Below are positions 25,855 to 34,351 of a stretch of DNA of 64,000 bases, piece after piece. The first letter of the stretch is position 1, and each line of letters begins with the position of its first letter. A program made the position numbers and the translations under genes. The notes below the pieces were generated by a model. That model was given only the letters and a program-made list of their open reading frames with translations, ran no database searches and was not told where the DNA came from. Origin of the DNA: Streptomyces clavifer (GTDB taxonomy: Bacteria; Actinomycetota; Actinomycetes; Streptomycetales; Streptomycetaceae); contig BMWJ01000002.1 in the NCBI GenBank assembly GCA_014651175.1, forward strand, positions 620,001 through 684,000, given 5' to 3'.

Positions 25855-26262
25855 TCAGCCCTCGTCCGGCGCCAGCGTCAGCGAGATCGAGTTGATGCAG
25901 TACCGCTGGTCCGTGGGCGTGGGGTAGCCCTCGCCCTCGAAGACGTGGCCCAGGTGCGAGCCGCAGCGGGAACAGCGCACCTCGGTGCGGGTCATGCCGA
26001 GGCTGGTGTCCTGGATCAGCTCGACCGCTTCGGTGTCCTTCGGGTCGTAGAAGGACGGCCAGCCGCAGTGCGACTCGAATTTGGTGTCGGAGCGGAACAG
26101 CTCCGCCCCGCAGGCCCGGCAGGAGTAGACGCCCGCGGTCCTGGTGTCGGTGTACTCGCCCACGAACGCGGGCTCGGTGCCGGCCTTGCGGAGCACCGCG
26201 TACTCGGCGGGGCTCAGCTCCGCCCGCCATTGCTCGTCCGGCTTCTCGACGTCGTACGACAC
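25855..26262 (-). CDS. msrB: Peptide-methionine (R)-S-oxide reductase
   Basis: Cytosolic repair enzyme that reduces R-methionine sulfoxide in proteins. 135 residues. The catalytic cysteine is in RYCINS near the C-terminus. Two zinc-binding pairs are present, CRAC near residue 48 and CSRC near 97, with the FESHCGWPSF signature between them. GTG at 26262 has GGGAG upstream and lies 10 bp after the murC stop, so the two genes are co-transcribed. Confidence 0.95.
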   Translation of the reverse strand: MSYDVEKPDEQWRAELSPAEYAVLRKAGTEPAFVGEYTDTRTAGVYSCRACGAELFRSDTKFESHCGWPSFYDPKDTEAVELIQDTSLGMTRTEVRCSRCGSHLGHVFEGEGYPTPTDQRYCINSISLTLAPDEG

Positions 26263-26272
26263 GGTGGCTCCC

Positions 26273-27667
26273 TCAGCTCGACAGGTGGTCCAGGATCTGC
26301 GGGCCGAGGTCGGTGACGTCGCCCGCTCCCATGGTGAGAACCAGATCGCCCGGCTTCGCCATTCCCGCGACGACGGCGGGTACCTCCGCCTGGTCGTGGA
26401 CGGCCGTGACGTCGGCCCCGGCCGCCTTCGCGGCGTCGATGATCAGGGCGCTGGTGATGCCCGGAATCGGGTCCTCACGGGCCGGGTAGACGTCCAGCAC
26501 CACGGAGGCGTCCGCGAGTGCGAGCGCCTGGCCCATCTCGGTGCCGATCTCCTGGGTGCGGGAGAACAGGTGGGGCTGGAAGACCACGAGCAGGCGGGCA
26601 TCGGTGGCCGCGCCGCGCATGGCCGCCAGGTCCGCGGCCATCTCGGTGGGGTGGTGCGCGTACGAGTCGACGACCTGGACGCCGGCCGCCTCGCCCTTGA
26701 GCTGGAGGCGGCGCTTGACTCCGGTGTACTTGCCGAGCGCGGAGGCCAGGTTGTGGGCCGGGATGCCGAGGGCGACACCGGCGGCGAGGGCGGCGACCGC
26801 GTTGTGCGCGTAGTGACTGCCGGGCACGGAGACCGTGAAGGTGAGGTACCTGCCGTTGAGGACGACCGTGACCTCGCTGGTCAGGCCGCGCGGGGTGACC
26901 TTGTGGACGCGTACGTCGGCGTGCTCGGACTCGCCGTAGGTGACGACGTCGAGGGACGCGATGTCGCGGACCCTGCGGGTCAGCTCCACCGCGCCGGGCT
27001 GGTCTGCGGAGACGACGAGTGTGCCGCCCGGGACGACCTTGCCGACGAACGTCTCGAAGGAGTCGTAGATCTCTTCCATCGAGGCGTAGTTCGCGTGGTG
27101 GTCCAGCTCGACGTTGAGGACGATCGCGACCTGGGGGTCGTACTTCTGGAAGCTGCGGTCGCTCTCGTCGGCCTCGGCGACGAAGATGTCGCCGCCGCCG
27201 TGCGCGGCGTTCGTGCCGGGCCCCGCCAGGTCGCCGCCGATGGCGTACGAGGGGTCGAGGGCCAGCTCCGACAGGGCGACGGCGAGCATCGACGTGGTCG
27301 TGGTCTTGCCGTGCGTGCCGGCGACCGCGATGGCGCGCAGGCCCTCCATCAGGGCGGCGAGCGCGTCGGAGCGGTGCACGACCGGGACGGACAGCTCCGC
27401 GGCGCGGGCCAGCTCGGGGTTGTCCGGGCGGATGGCGCTGGAGACGACCACGCAGGACGCGTCGTCCGCCAGATGACCGGCGGCGTGCCCGATGTGGACG
27501 GTCGCCCCCAGCGCGCGCAGGGCCTCCGCGGTGGCGGACTCCTTGGCGTCGCTGCCCGCCACCTTCGCCCCCCGCTGGGCGAGGATCTTGGCGATGCCCG
27601 ACATCCCGGCGCCGCCGATGCCGATGAAGTGCGGCCGTTCCAGGGCGGCAGGAATACCGGGTGCCAT
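26273..27667 (-). CDS. murC: UDP-N-acetylmuramate--L-alanine ligase
   Basis: Adds L-alanine to UDP-MurNAc in peptidoglycan synthesis; 464 residues. The N-terminal Rossmann-like motif is HFIGIGGAGMSGIA (about 14-27) and the ATP loop is GTHGKTTTTSM near 118. The Mur-ligase central domain shows EADESDRSF near 167 and LNVELDHHANY near 187. It lies apart from a division/cell-wall cluster, as is usual for murC in Streptomyces, and is followed directly by msrB. ATG at 27667 has GGGAG upstream. Confidence 0.96.
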   Translation of the reverse strand: MAPGIPAALERPHFIGIGGAGMSGIAKILAQRGAKVAGSDAKESATAEALRALGATVHIGHAAGHLADDASCVVVSSAIRPDNPELARAAELSVPVVHRSDALAALMEGLRAIAVAGTHGKTTTTSMLAVALSELALDPSYAIGGDLAGPGTNAAHGGGDIFVAEADESDRSFQKYDPQVAIVLNVELDHHANYASMEEIYDSFETFVGKVVPGGTLVVSADQPGAVELTRRVRDIASLDVVTYGESEHADVRVHKVTPRGLTSEVTVVLNGRYLTFTVSVPGSHYAHNAVAALAAGVALGIPAHNLASALGKYTGVKRRLQLKGEAAGVQVVDSYAHHPTEMAADLAAMRGAATDARLLVVFQPHLFSRTQEIGTEMGQALALADASVVLDVYPAREDPIPGITSALIIDAAKAAGADVTAVHDQAEVPAVVAGMAKPGDLVLTMGAGDVTDLGPQILDHLSS

Positions 27668-27712
27668 GCGTGTGTCTCCCGAAGATGCGAGGTGGGTGAG
27701 GTCCGCCCCAGC

Positions 27713-28183
27713 CTATTCGCTGTGCGCGAAGAGCTTGAGCACCGGTACGCCGACCTTGTGCCGGGCCCGGGAGGCCCAGTCGCGGTGGAAGAACTCCTCC
27801 ACGTAGTGCGGTGCGGTCAGCACGATGACCTCGTCGGCCCCCGAGTCCTCGACCACGGACTTCAGCTTGTCCAGGGGATGGTCCTCGACCACCTGTCCGA
27901 CAGCCTCGGAGCCCGCCTTGCGCAGCTCCTGGAGCGAGTACTCCAGTGCGACCGCGGCGGGCTCCTGCGCCGCCCTGCCCTCCGGTTCCTCACCCTCGCG
28001 GACCGCTTCTCTCAGTTCACCGAGCGCAACGTCGTCGATCGCCCGGAGCAGGACGTCGGCCTGGTCACCGCGTGGCTGCATCAGTACGACGAACGAGATC
28101 TGCTCCTCGCCGTGGAGGGTCGTGACGAAGTCCACGTCCTCGGGAGTGAGGGGCTTCTCGATCATCAATACGCTTCTGAACAC
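27713..28183 (-). CDS. Conserved actinobacterial protein, Rossmann-like, unknown function
   Basis: 156 residues without signal peptide or membrane helix. The C-terminal half has an alternating strand-helix pattern (DKLKSVVEDSGADEVIVLTA, then KVGVPVLKLF) typical of small Rossmann or universal-stress-like folds. Related proteins are often mis-annotated as indole-3-glycerol phosphate synthase; no catalytic residues of that enzyme are visible. GTG at 28183 or an internal ATG at 28165 are possible starts. It lies 45 bp upstream of murC in the same direction and may be co-transcribed. Confidence 0.8.
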   Translation of the reverse strand: MFRSVLMIEKPLTPEDVDFVTTLHGEEQISFVVLMQPRGDQADVLLRAIDDVALGELREAVREGEEPEGRAAQEPAAVALEYSLQELRKAGSEAVGQVVEDHPLDKLKSVVEDSGADEVIVLTAPHYVEEFFHRDWASRARHKVGVPVLKLFAHSE

Positions 28184-28315
28184 GGCAGGCGCCCTTCCGT
28201 TTCATCTCGTCGGCCCTGGACGGCCACTGCTGCTGAAACCATCCTTCCCCGCAATTGCACGGGGTTGCAGGACTAAGTGTGCCCATCGGGAGCTAACCGG
28301 AACGGAAAATTCCGC

Positions 28316-29104
28316 TCAGTGTCGGATCTTCCCGTACCGGCTGAAGAGGAATCCTGCCTCCTCCAGCAGCGACACGAGGGAGAAACGTTCCGGCACGGTC
28401 ACCGGCGGGCCGCCCGCGATCCGTTGCGCGTTCCCGGCGACGAGCGTCGGGGACAGGGTCAGGCAGAGCTCGTCCAGCACCCCGGACGCCACGAACTGAC
28501 CGAGCAGCCGAGGCCCGCCCTCCGTGAGCAGACGGGTGTGCCCGCGCGCCGCCAGCTCCGCCACCGCGCGCGCCGGCTCGACAGCGGCGCCGTCGCCCGC
28601 GATCAGCACCTCGGCGCCCGCTTCCCGGGCCGCGCGGACCCGGTCGGCCGGCGCCCCGGCCCCGGTGACCACCAGGGTGGGGACCAGGGGCGAGACGAAG
28701 AGCGGCAGCGAGAGGTCCAGGTCCAGGCTCGCGCTCACGACGGCGATCGCGGGGGCGGGTCCCTGCCCGGCGGCAGCACGCCGCGCGGCGAAGGCGTCCC
28801 GTGCCCTGGCCGGCCGGTAACCCTCCTTGCGCACCGTCTCGGCACCCACGACGACCGCGTCGGCCAGTCCCCGCAGGGTGCCGAAGACGCGCATGTCGGC
28901 CGGGGAGGAGATGCCCTGGGAGCGCCCGTCGTGGTGGGCCGCGCCGTCCAGGGTGGTCACCATGTTGGCGCGCAGCCAGGCGCCGTCGCCCGCGGGGTAC
29001 GCGTAGGCGTCGGCCAGTTCGTCGAGGGTCCACTCCCGATCCGTGACCGGGGTGGTTCCGGCGGGCGTGGGTGTCAGGTCCGTCACAGGGAGCAGGCGTC
29101 GCAT
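28316..29104 (-). CDS. RibD C-terminal/DHFR-like pyrimidine reductase family protein
   Basis: 262 residues. The NADPH-binding reductase core is recognisable: RANMVTTLDGAAHHDGRSQG (about 45-64), ADAVVVGAETVRKEGYRPAR (about 80-99) and LLTEGGPRLLGQFVASGVLD near 195. These fit the bacterial bifunctional deaminase-reductase C-terminal family, to which riboflavin reductases belong. The deaminase half is absent, so it acts alone or on another substrate. ATG at 29104 is 37 bp from the divergent zapE-like start, so the two promoters must overlap. Confidence 0.88.
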   Translation of the reverse strand: MRRLLPVTDLTPTPAGTTPVTDREWTLDELADAYAYPAGDGAWLRANMVTTLDGAAHHDGRSQGISSPADMRVFGTLRGLADAVVVGAETVRKEGYRPARARDAFAARRAAAGQGPAPAIAVVSASLDLDLSLPLFVSPLVPTLVVTGAGAPADRVRAAREAGAEVLIAGDGAAVEPARAVAELAARGHTRLLTEGGPRLLGQFVASGVLDELCLTLSPTLVAGNAQRIAGGPPVTVPERFSLVSLLEEAGFLFSRYGKIRH

Positions 29105-29141
29105 GCTCCGCAGTCTGGCACGGCCCTTAAGGTGGAGAGTT

Positions 29142-30281
29142 GTGTCGTCCTCCACCGCCGTGCCGGGGCAGAGCCCCATAGCCGAAACGGCCCCGCAGTC
29201 CCTGTGCGCCCTCGAGCCGCGCGTCCCCGCCGACCGCCTGGTCGCGGAGATGGTGCCGCCGCCGCGCTTCGACTCGGTGCGTTTCGATACGTACGAACCC
29301 GACCCGGGTCAGCCCAGCCAGACCGAGGCCGTCAAGGTGCTCAGCGACTTCGCCGGCGGGCTCGGCGGGGCGCACGCCAGCGGGGCGGGCAGGAAGGGGC
29401 GGGCGCGGAACGCCTCCGGCGAGGGCTGGTGGCGGGCGACGGGCGGGCGGTTCGGCAGGAAGGCCGCCGCACCCACCGGCCCGCGGGGCGTCTACCTCGA
29501 CGGCGGCTACGGCGTCGGCAAGACCCACCTGCTCGCCTCCCTCTGGCACGCCACCCCGGCCGCACCCGAGCTCAAGGCCTTCGGCACGTTCGTCGAGCTG
29601 ACGAATCTGGTCGGCGCGCTGGGCTTCCAGCAGACCGTGCAGACCCTGGGCGGCCACCGGCTCCTCTGCATCGACGAATTCGAACTGGACGACCCGGGTG
29701 ACACCGTCCTGGTGTCGTCCCTGCTCAGCAGGCTCGTGGAGGCGGGGGTCGCGCTGGCCGCCACCTCGAACACCCTGCCCGGCAAGCTCGGCGAGGGCCG
29801 TTTCGCGTCCGCCGACTTCCTGCGCGAGATCCAGGGGCTCTCCGCCCACTTCCGGCCGCTGCGGATCGACGGCGAGGACTACCGCCACCGCGGACTGCCC
29901 GAAGCCCCGCCGCCGTACTCCGACGAGCAGGTCACCAGGGCCGCGTACGCCACCGCCGGCGCGTCCCTGGACGACTTCCCCTCGCTGCTCGACCATCTCG
30001 CCCGGGTCCACCCGAGCCGCTACGGGGCGCTGACGGACGGGCTCACGGCGGTCTGCCTCACCGATGTGCGGCCGGTGCCCGACCAGTCGACGGCGCTGCG
30101 TCTGGTGGTGCTCGCGGACCGGCTCTACGACCGCGAGGTCCCGGTGCTCGCATCCGGTCTTCCGTTCGACCGGCTGTTCAGCGAGGAGATGCTGAACGGC
30201 GGGTACCGGAAGAAGTACTTCCGGGCGATCTCCCGGCTGACGGCACTGGCGCGTGACGCAAAGGGACTGGTGGCGCAGTAG
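29142..30281 (+). CDS. zapE: ZapE/AFG1-like P-loop ATPase
   Basis: 379 residues. Walker A GGYGVGKTHLL lies near residue 126 and Walker B LLCIDEFELDDPGD near 177, with ATSNTLP shortly after, typical of the AFG1/ZapE family (a divisome-associated ATPase in E. coli; AFG1 in mitochondria). The N-terminus is Ala/Pro-rich and carries a Gly/Arg-rich insert (about 65-115). GTG at 29142 has GGTGGAGAG upstream. The role in Streptomyces division is inferred from the family. Confidence 0.9.
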   Translation: MSSSTAVPGQSPIAETAPQSLCALEPRVPADRLVAEMVPPPRFDSVRFDTYEPDPGQPSQTEAVKVLSDFAGGLGGAHASGAGRKGRARNASGEGWWRATGGRFGRKAAAPTGPRGVYLDGGYGVGKTHLLASLWHATPAAPELKAFGTFVELTNLVGALGFQQTVQTLGGHRLLCIDEFELDDPGDTVLVSSLLSRLVEAGVALAATSNTLPGKLGEGRFASADFLREIQGLSAHFRPLRIDGEDYRHRGLPEAPPPYSDEQVTRAAYATAGASLDDFPSLLDHLARVHPSRYGALTDGLTAVCLTDVRPVPDQSTALRLVVLADRLYDREVPVLASGLPFDRLFSEEMLNGGYRKKYFRAISRLTALARDAKGLVAQ

Positions 30282-30364
30282 GTTCGGGGGCGTACCGCGT
30301 GCGAGGTGCCCCCGAGGGCCTCGTACGCGCCGTTGACCGCGCACACCGTTTGAAGGGATCCAGC

Positions 30365-30790
30365 ATGGCTACCACGCGTCAGGCGCACACGGTCTGGGAA
30401 GGCAACCTGCTCGAGGGCAAGGGCGTCGTCACCCTCGACTCCTCCGGGGTCGGGGAGTTCCAGGTCTCCTGGCCGTCCCGCGCGGAGAAGGCGAACGGGA
30501 AGACCAGCCCGGAGGAGCTCATCGCGGCCGCGCACTCCAGCTGCTTCTCGATGGCACTCTCCAACGGCCTCGCCACGGCGGGCACCCCGCCCACCCAGCT
30601 GAACACCCGGGCCGAGGTCACGTTCCAGCCCGGCACCGGCATCACCGGAATCCACCTCACGGTGGAGGGCACGGTTCCCGGCCTGGACGAGGCGGGCTTC
30701 GTGAAGGCGGCAGAGGACGCCAAGGCGAACTGCCCGGTCAGCCAGGCGCTCACGGGCACGACCATCACGCTCACCGCTTCGCTGGCCTGA
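30365..30790 (+). CDS. OsmC-family peroxiredoxin
   Basis: 141-residue thiol peroxidase that reduces organic hydroperoxides with two cysteines. The first is in AAHSSCFSMALS near residue 60 and the second in AKANCPVSQAL near 122, the standard OsmC pair. TSPEELIAAAH precedes the first Cys. ATG at 30365 has GAAGGGA upstream. It stands 83 bp after the zapE-like gene in the same direction. Confidence 0.94.
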   Translation: MATTRQAHTVWEGNLLEGKGVVTLDSSGVGEFQVSWPSRAEKANGKTSPEELIAAAHSSCFSMALSNGLATAGTPPTQLNTRAEVTFQPGTGITGIHLTVEGTVPGLDEAGFVKAAEDAKANCPVSQALTGTTITLTASLA

Positions 30791-30924
30791 TCCCACGGGC
30801 CTCTGAGGGCACTTCCGCCCCAGGGGCACAGGGAGGCACGGTGGCCCGCATGGTTCCCGCGCGACACGACGCGTGGTACACACATGCGGGTCACTACACC
30901 TGTCCGCCAACAGGGAGTTGCCTC

Positions 30925-32301
30925 ATGTCATCCGCACCACGACGACTCGCAACACGACGACAGGTCCTGGCCGGCAGCGGCGCGACCGCTGCCTCGATCG
31001 CCTTCGCCGGGGCTTTCACCGAACTCTTCGCCGGCACGGCCGCCGCACGGGGCCACAGCGGCTACGGGCCCCTCGTGCCGGATCCCGAAGGCCTGCTCGA
31101 TCTGCCGAAAGGTTTCCGCTATCGGGTCCTCTCCCGCGAGGGCGACCCGCTCCGCTCGGGCGAGGGCCCGGTCCCCAGCAATCACGACGGCATGGCCGCC
31201 TTCGCGGGCCGCCGCGGCCGGGTCCATCTGGTGCGCAACCACGAGAACCGGGTCACCGGCAGGATCGGCGTCCCGACGGTCAAGGGCCTCACGTACGACC
31301 CGATGGGCAAGGGCGGTTGTACGGCCCTGGAGCTCGACAGCCGGGGCAACGTGCTCGGCGAGAGGGTCGCGATCGCCGGTACGGCGGTCAACTGCGCGGG
31401 CGGGCCCACCCCGTGGAACACCTGGCTGACCTGCGAGGAGACCGAGGACAAGGCCGGTACCAACGGCTACACGAAGGACCACGGCTTCATCTTCGAGGTG
31501 GACGGCGCCGATCCGCGCCGCACCGGGGCCGTCCCCCTGACCGCGATGGGCCGTTTCCAGCACGAGGCGATCGCGGTCGACCCGAAGAACGGGGTCGTGT
31601 ACGAGACGGAGGACGCGTTCGACCGGCCGTTCGGGCTCTTCTACCGTTTTCTGCCCGAGAAGCCGCTCGGCGGCACGGGCTCGCTGCGGGCCGGGGGCGC
31701 GCTCGAAGCCATGAGGGTCCCCGGACTGCCCGACCTGTCCGTGGTCCAGGAGACCGGTGCGAGCTTCGACCGGGTCGAGTGGGTCCCGGTGCCCGATCCG
31801 CAGGCCACCGAGACACCGATCCGGCTGCAGGACTTCGGGCCCAGGGGCGTCACGCACGCCCAGAAGCTGGAGGGCTGCTACTGGGGCGGCTCGTCCGTCT
31901 ACTTCGTCTCCAGCTTCGCTCACAGCTCGGAGGGGTCGGCCGCCGACCACTTCGGCCAGGTCTGGCGGTACGAGCCCAAGCGGCGCCGGCTCACGCTGGT
32001 GGTCGTCTTCGGCCCGGACACGGACATCCAGCTGCCCGGCGAGTCCCCGGACAACATCTGCCTCGCCGCCGACGGCGGGCTGATGGTGTGCGAGGACGGC
32101 GGCGGCGCACAGCACGTGCTCGGGGTGACGCGGCGCGGAGAGGTCTATCCGATGGCGCGGGGGCGGCAGAACACCGGGACGGCCGATGACCCGGAGTGGG
32201 GCGAATTCGCGGGGGTCACGTTCTCGCCGGACGGCGGAACGATGTTCGTGAACTGCTACACGCCGGGCACGACGTTCGCCGTGACGGGCCCCTGGCGCTG
32301 A
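30925..32301 (+). CDS. Tat-exported PhoX/DUF839-like protein
   Basis: 458 residues. The N-terminus has a twin-arginine signal (TRRQVLAGSGATAASIAF) with a cleavage-like AAARG near 45. The mature part matches DUF839 (PhoX): LVPDPEGLLDLPKGFRYRVL (about 50-70), PSNHDGMAAF, LVRNHEN, MGKGGCTALEL and TPWNTWLTCEET (about 172-183). DNICLAADGGLMVCEDGGG lies near the end. Family enzymes are Ca/Fe-dependent phosphatases or beta-propeller proteins. ATG at 30925 has AGGGAG upstream. A strong hairpin terminates the unit. Confidence 0.9.
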   Translation: MSSAPRRLATRRQVLAGSGATAASIAFAGAFTELFAGTAAARGHSGYGPLVPDPEGLLDLPKGFRYRVLSREGDPLRSGEGPVPSNHDGMAAFAGRRGRVHLVRNHENRVTGRIGVPTVKGLTYDPMGKGGCTALELDSRGNVLGERVAIAGTAVNCAGGPTPWNTWLTCEETEDKAGTNGYTKDHGFIFEVDGADPRRTGAVPLTAMGRFQHEAIAVDPKNGVVYETEDAFDRPFGLFYRFLPEKPLGGTGSLRAGGALEAMRVPGLPDLSVVQETGASFDRVEWVPVPDPQATETPIRLQDFGPRGVTHAQKLEGCYWGGSSVYFVSSFAHSSEGSAADHFGQVWRYEPKRRRLTLVVVFGPDTDIQLPGESPDNICLAADGGLMVCEDGGGAQHVLGVTRRGEVYPMARGRQNTGTADDPEWGEFAGVTFSPDGGTMFVNCYTPGTTFAVTGPWR

Positions 32302-32317
32302 GCGGCCGGGTAACGGG

Positions 32318-32355
32318 CCGCGGGGCCGGGCAGCGGTGGCTGCCCGGCCCCGCGG
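32318..32355 (+). terminator. Hairpin terminator after the PhoX-like gene
   Basis: Perfect 16-bp inverted repeat (32318-32333 and 32340-32355) with a 6-nt loop, 16 bp after the stop codon. Confidence 0.8.
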
Positions 32356-32464
32356 TGGTTCCCGGCACCGTGACGCCGCGGGCGGGAGCTCGCGGCGAGG
32401 GGCCGCCGGTGGTGCGGGACGTGGAGGCCCGGAGTGCCGCGACCGGATTCTGATGCCTCATCAG

Positions 32465-32470
32465 CTAACG
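32465..32470 (+). promoter_or_regulatory. Probable -10 element of a leaderless transcript
   Basis: TAACGT (TANNNT) ends 7 nt before the GTG at 32478, and no Shine-Dalgarno sequence precedes that GTG. Transcription would begin at or next to the start codon. Confidence 0.45.
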
Positions 32471-32477
32471 TCTCCCG

Positions 32478-33362
32478 GTGATCAAATCCGTTCGTACGAT
32501 GACAGCACTGATGGTGCTGGGTGCGGTCCTCACCGGCTGCGGCGGCCGGGAGGGCTCGCGCACGGCGGCCCTCGCGCCCCCGGCGAGCCCCGGCCCCAGC
32601 CCCGGCCCCGGCCCCGGCGCGACGGTCGAGGCGCGACAAGGACCGCCCACCATGGCTCCCGGGCCGGAGGGCCTGACCCCGGTCTTCGAGCGCCGGGCCG
32701 CCGGCTCCCGCGACGGCGCCCCCGGGGCCGACAAGACCGTGGCGCTCACCTTCGACGCGGACATGACGGCGGATCAGGGGCCACGTGCCTCGGCGGGCGA
32801 ACACTTCGACAACCCGGGCCTCATCGCGCTGCTGCGCCGGCTGAAGGTGCCCTCGACGGTCTTCATGACAGGGCGGTGGGCCCAGGAGTACCCCGCCCAG
32901 GCCCGCTCGATCGGCACCGATCCGCTGTTCGAGATCGCCAACCACTCGTACAGCCACTACGCCTTCTCCTCGCCCTGCTACGGGCTGCCGGCCGTCGCGA
33001 AGGCCGATATGCGCGGCGATGTGGAGCGGGCCTTCGCCGCGATCCGGAAGACGGGGGCACGCAACGTCGTGCCGTACTTCCGCTTCCCCGGCGGCTGCTA
33101 CGACGACGCGTCGCTGAAGGCCCTGGCGCCGACCGGGGTCACGGCGGTGCAGTGGGACGTGGTCAGCGGGGACGCGTTCGCCACGGACCCGGAGGCGGTG
33201 GCCGAGCAGGTGCTGAGCGGGGTGACGCCCGGATCCCTCGTGGTCATGCACTGCACCCGCAGCGCCGCACCCGTCACCGAAGAGGCGCTGGAGCGGGTGG
33301 TCCCTGAGCTGCGCGAGCGGGGCTACCGCTTCGTCAAGGTCTCCGAGCTGATGCGGGGCTGA
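32478..33362 (+). CDS. Polysaccharide deacetylase (NodB-type) lipoprotein
   Basis: 294 residues. A lipoprotein signal (MTALMVLGAVLTGCGG, lipobox Cys near 21) is followed by a Pro/Gly spacer and the catalytic NodB domain from about residue 90. Motif 1 is ALTFDADMTADQG, with the catalytic-base and metal Asp pair. Motif 2, ANHSYSHYAF, provides two metal His. Motif 3 is YFRFPGGCYD. The C-terminal LVVMHCTRSAAP matches motif 5. Expected to act outside the membrane on peptidoglycan or chitin-like glycans. No ribosome site precedes the GTG. Confidence 0.92.
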   Translation: MIKSVRTMTALMVLGAVLTGCGGREGSRTAALAPPASPGPSPGPGPGATVEARQGPPTMAPGPEGLTPVFERRAAGSRDGAPGADKTVALTFDADMTADQGPRASAGEHFDNPGLIALLRRLKVPSTVFMTGRWAQEYPAQARSIGTDPLFEIANHSYSHYAFSSPCYGLPAVAKADMRGDVERAFAAIRKTGARNVVPYFRFPGGCYDDASLKALAPTGVTAVQWDVVSGDAFATDPEAVAEQVLSGVTPGSLVVMHCTRSAAPVTEEALERVVPELRERGYRFVKVSELMRG

Positions 33363-33393
33363 GCACACACGGCGGACCCGCCGCCCGCCCGCG

Positions 33394-33573
33394 TCACCCG
33401 GAGCAGGCCGTGCGGCCCGCCTCCTGCCAGGCGCAGACCGGGCAGAGGGTGCTGCCCTTCGTCGACTCCGGGAACTCGGTCGGCTTCCGGCACAGCACGC
33501 ATGCGGCGTACGGCGGGCCCGCGTCCGCGGGTACGGGGGCCGGAGCGGGCGTCGCGCAGTACGAGTCGTCCAT
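33394..33573 (-). CDS. Small zinc-ribbon-like protein
   Basis: 59 residues from ATG at 33573 (a GTG six codons earlier is possible). It has two CxxC pairs, AACVLCRKP near residue 24 and TLCPVCAW near 42, which should bind one zinc. The rest is Pro/Ala-rich. Its direction is convergent with the deacetylase gene. Function unknown; such ribbons often contact nucleic acid or proteins. Confidence 0.65.
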   Translation of the reverse strand: MDDSYCATPAPAPVPADAGPPYAACVLCRKPTEFPESTKGSTLCPVCAWQEAGRTACSG

Positions 33574-33601
33574 GCGTCCGAGCGTACTCACCCGCGCGGG
33601 C

Positions 33602-34279
33602 TCAGTTGGCCGACGCCTTCTCCGGCTTGAGCTCGCTGGGGCGGACGATCACGAATCCCTCGCCCTGCAGCATCAGCTGGACGGCCTCGCCGGAGCCGCC
33701 GCGCACCATCGAGCCGAAGCTCTGCGAACGGTGCAGCGTGGTGGAGAGCCGGGCGCTCCAGCCGACGACCGCGTCCGTGTCGACGTACACGGGCTGCTGG
33801 GCCGTGACGGGGATCACGATGGGCTGGCCGTCGCATATCAGGCCGAGGTTGCCGTGGCCGCTGAAGACACTGTTGAAGAGACCGCCGCCGGTCATTCCGG
33901 CACCCTTCACCGTCTTGATCTCGTACGCGAGGCTCGCGTCGAAACAGAGGACGTTGCGCCCGTTGACGGTCAGGACGTCGCCCTGTTCCATCTCCACGAT
34001 GAAGCAGTTGGCCGCCTCGTGGGCGAACCACGCCTCCCCCTGGCCGCGGACCGCCATGAGCGGCAGGCCCTCGCCGGTGACGGCGCGCTTGAGCATGCCG
34101 CCGATGCCCTGGCCCTTGCGTTCGAACTGCAGATCGCCGCGGAACGCGATCATCGACCCCTGACGCGCGTGCATCTCACCGTTGACGGCGTACTTGATGG
34201 ACTTGGAGTTCTGCAGGGTCATGCCGGGGGCGGTGGCCTGCTGGGCCATGTGCTCGCTGGAAAAGAGGTCGCTCTTCAT
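33602..34279 (-). CDS. AIM24-family protein
   Basis: 225 residues in the TRAP-like/AIM24 beta-sandwich family. Recognisable parts are the N-terminal SIKYAVNGEMHARQGSMIAF (about 27-46), AWFAHEAANCFIVEMEQGD (about 83-101) and GGSGEAVQLMLQGEGFVIVR near the C-terminus. No catalytic site is known in the family; the mitochondrial relative affects inner-membrane organisation. No signal peptide or membrane span is seen. ATG at 34279; an ATG three codons earlier is possible. Divergent from the Pth2-like gene. Confidence 0.9.
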   Translation of the reverse strand: MKSDLFSSEHMAQQATAPGMTLQNSKSIKYAVNGEMHARQGSMIAFRGDLQFERKGQGIGGMLKRAVTGEGLPLMAVRGQGEAWFAHEAANCFIVEMEQGDVLTVNGRNVLCFDASLAYEIKTVKGAGMTGGGLFNSVFSGHGNLGLICDGQPIVIPVTAQQPVYVDTDAVVGWSARLSTTLHRSQSFGSMVRGGSGEAVQLMLQGEGFVIVRPSELKPEKASAN

Positions 34280-34351
34280 GCCCCGCATCCTCACCCGGAC
34301 CCCTTCGTTCCAGCAAGGACCGGTTTCCGCGGGCCTGGCAGACTGGAGCCC

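Noticed and set aside
27713-28183. Annotation as indole-3-glycerol phosphate synthase
   Set aside because: Too short and lacks the catalytic Lys/Glu motifs of TrpC; treated as unknown.
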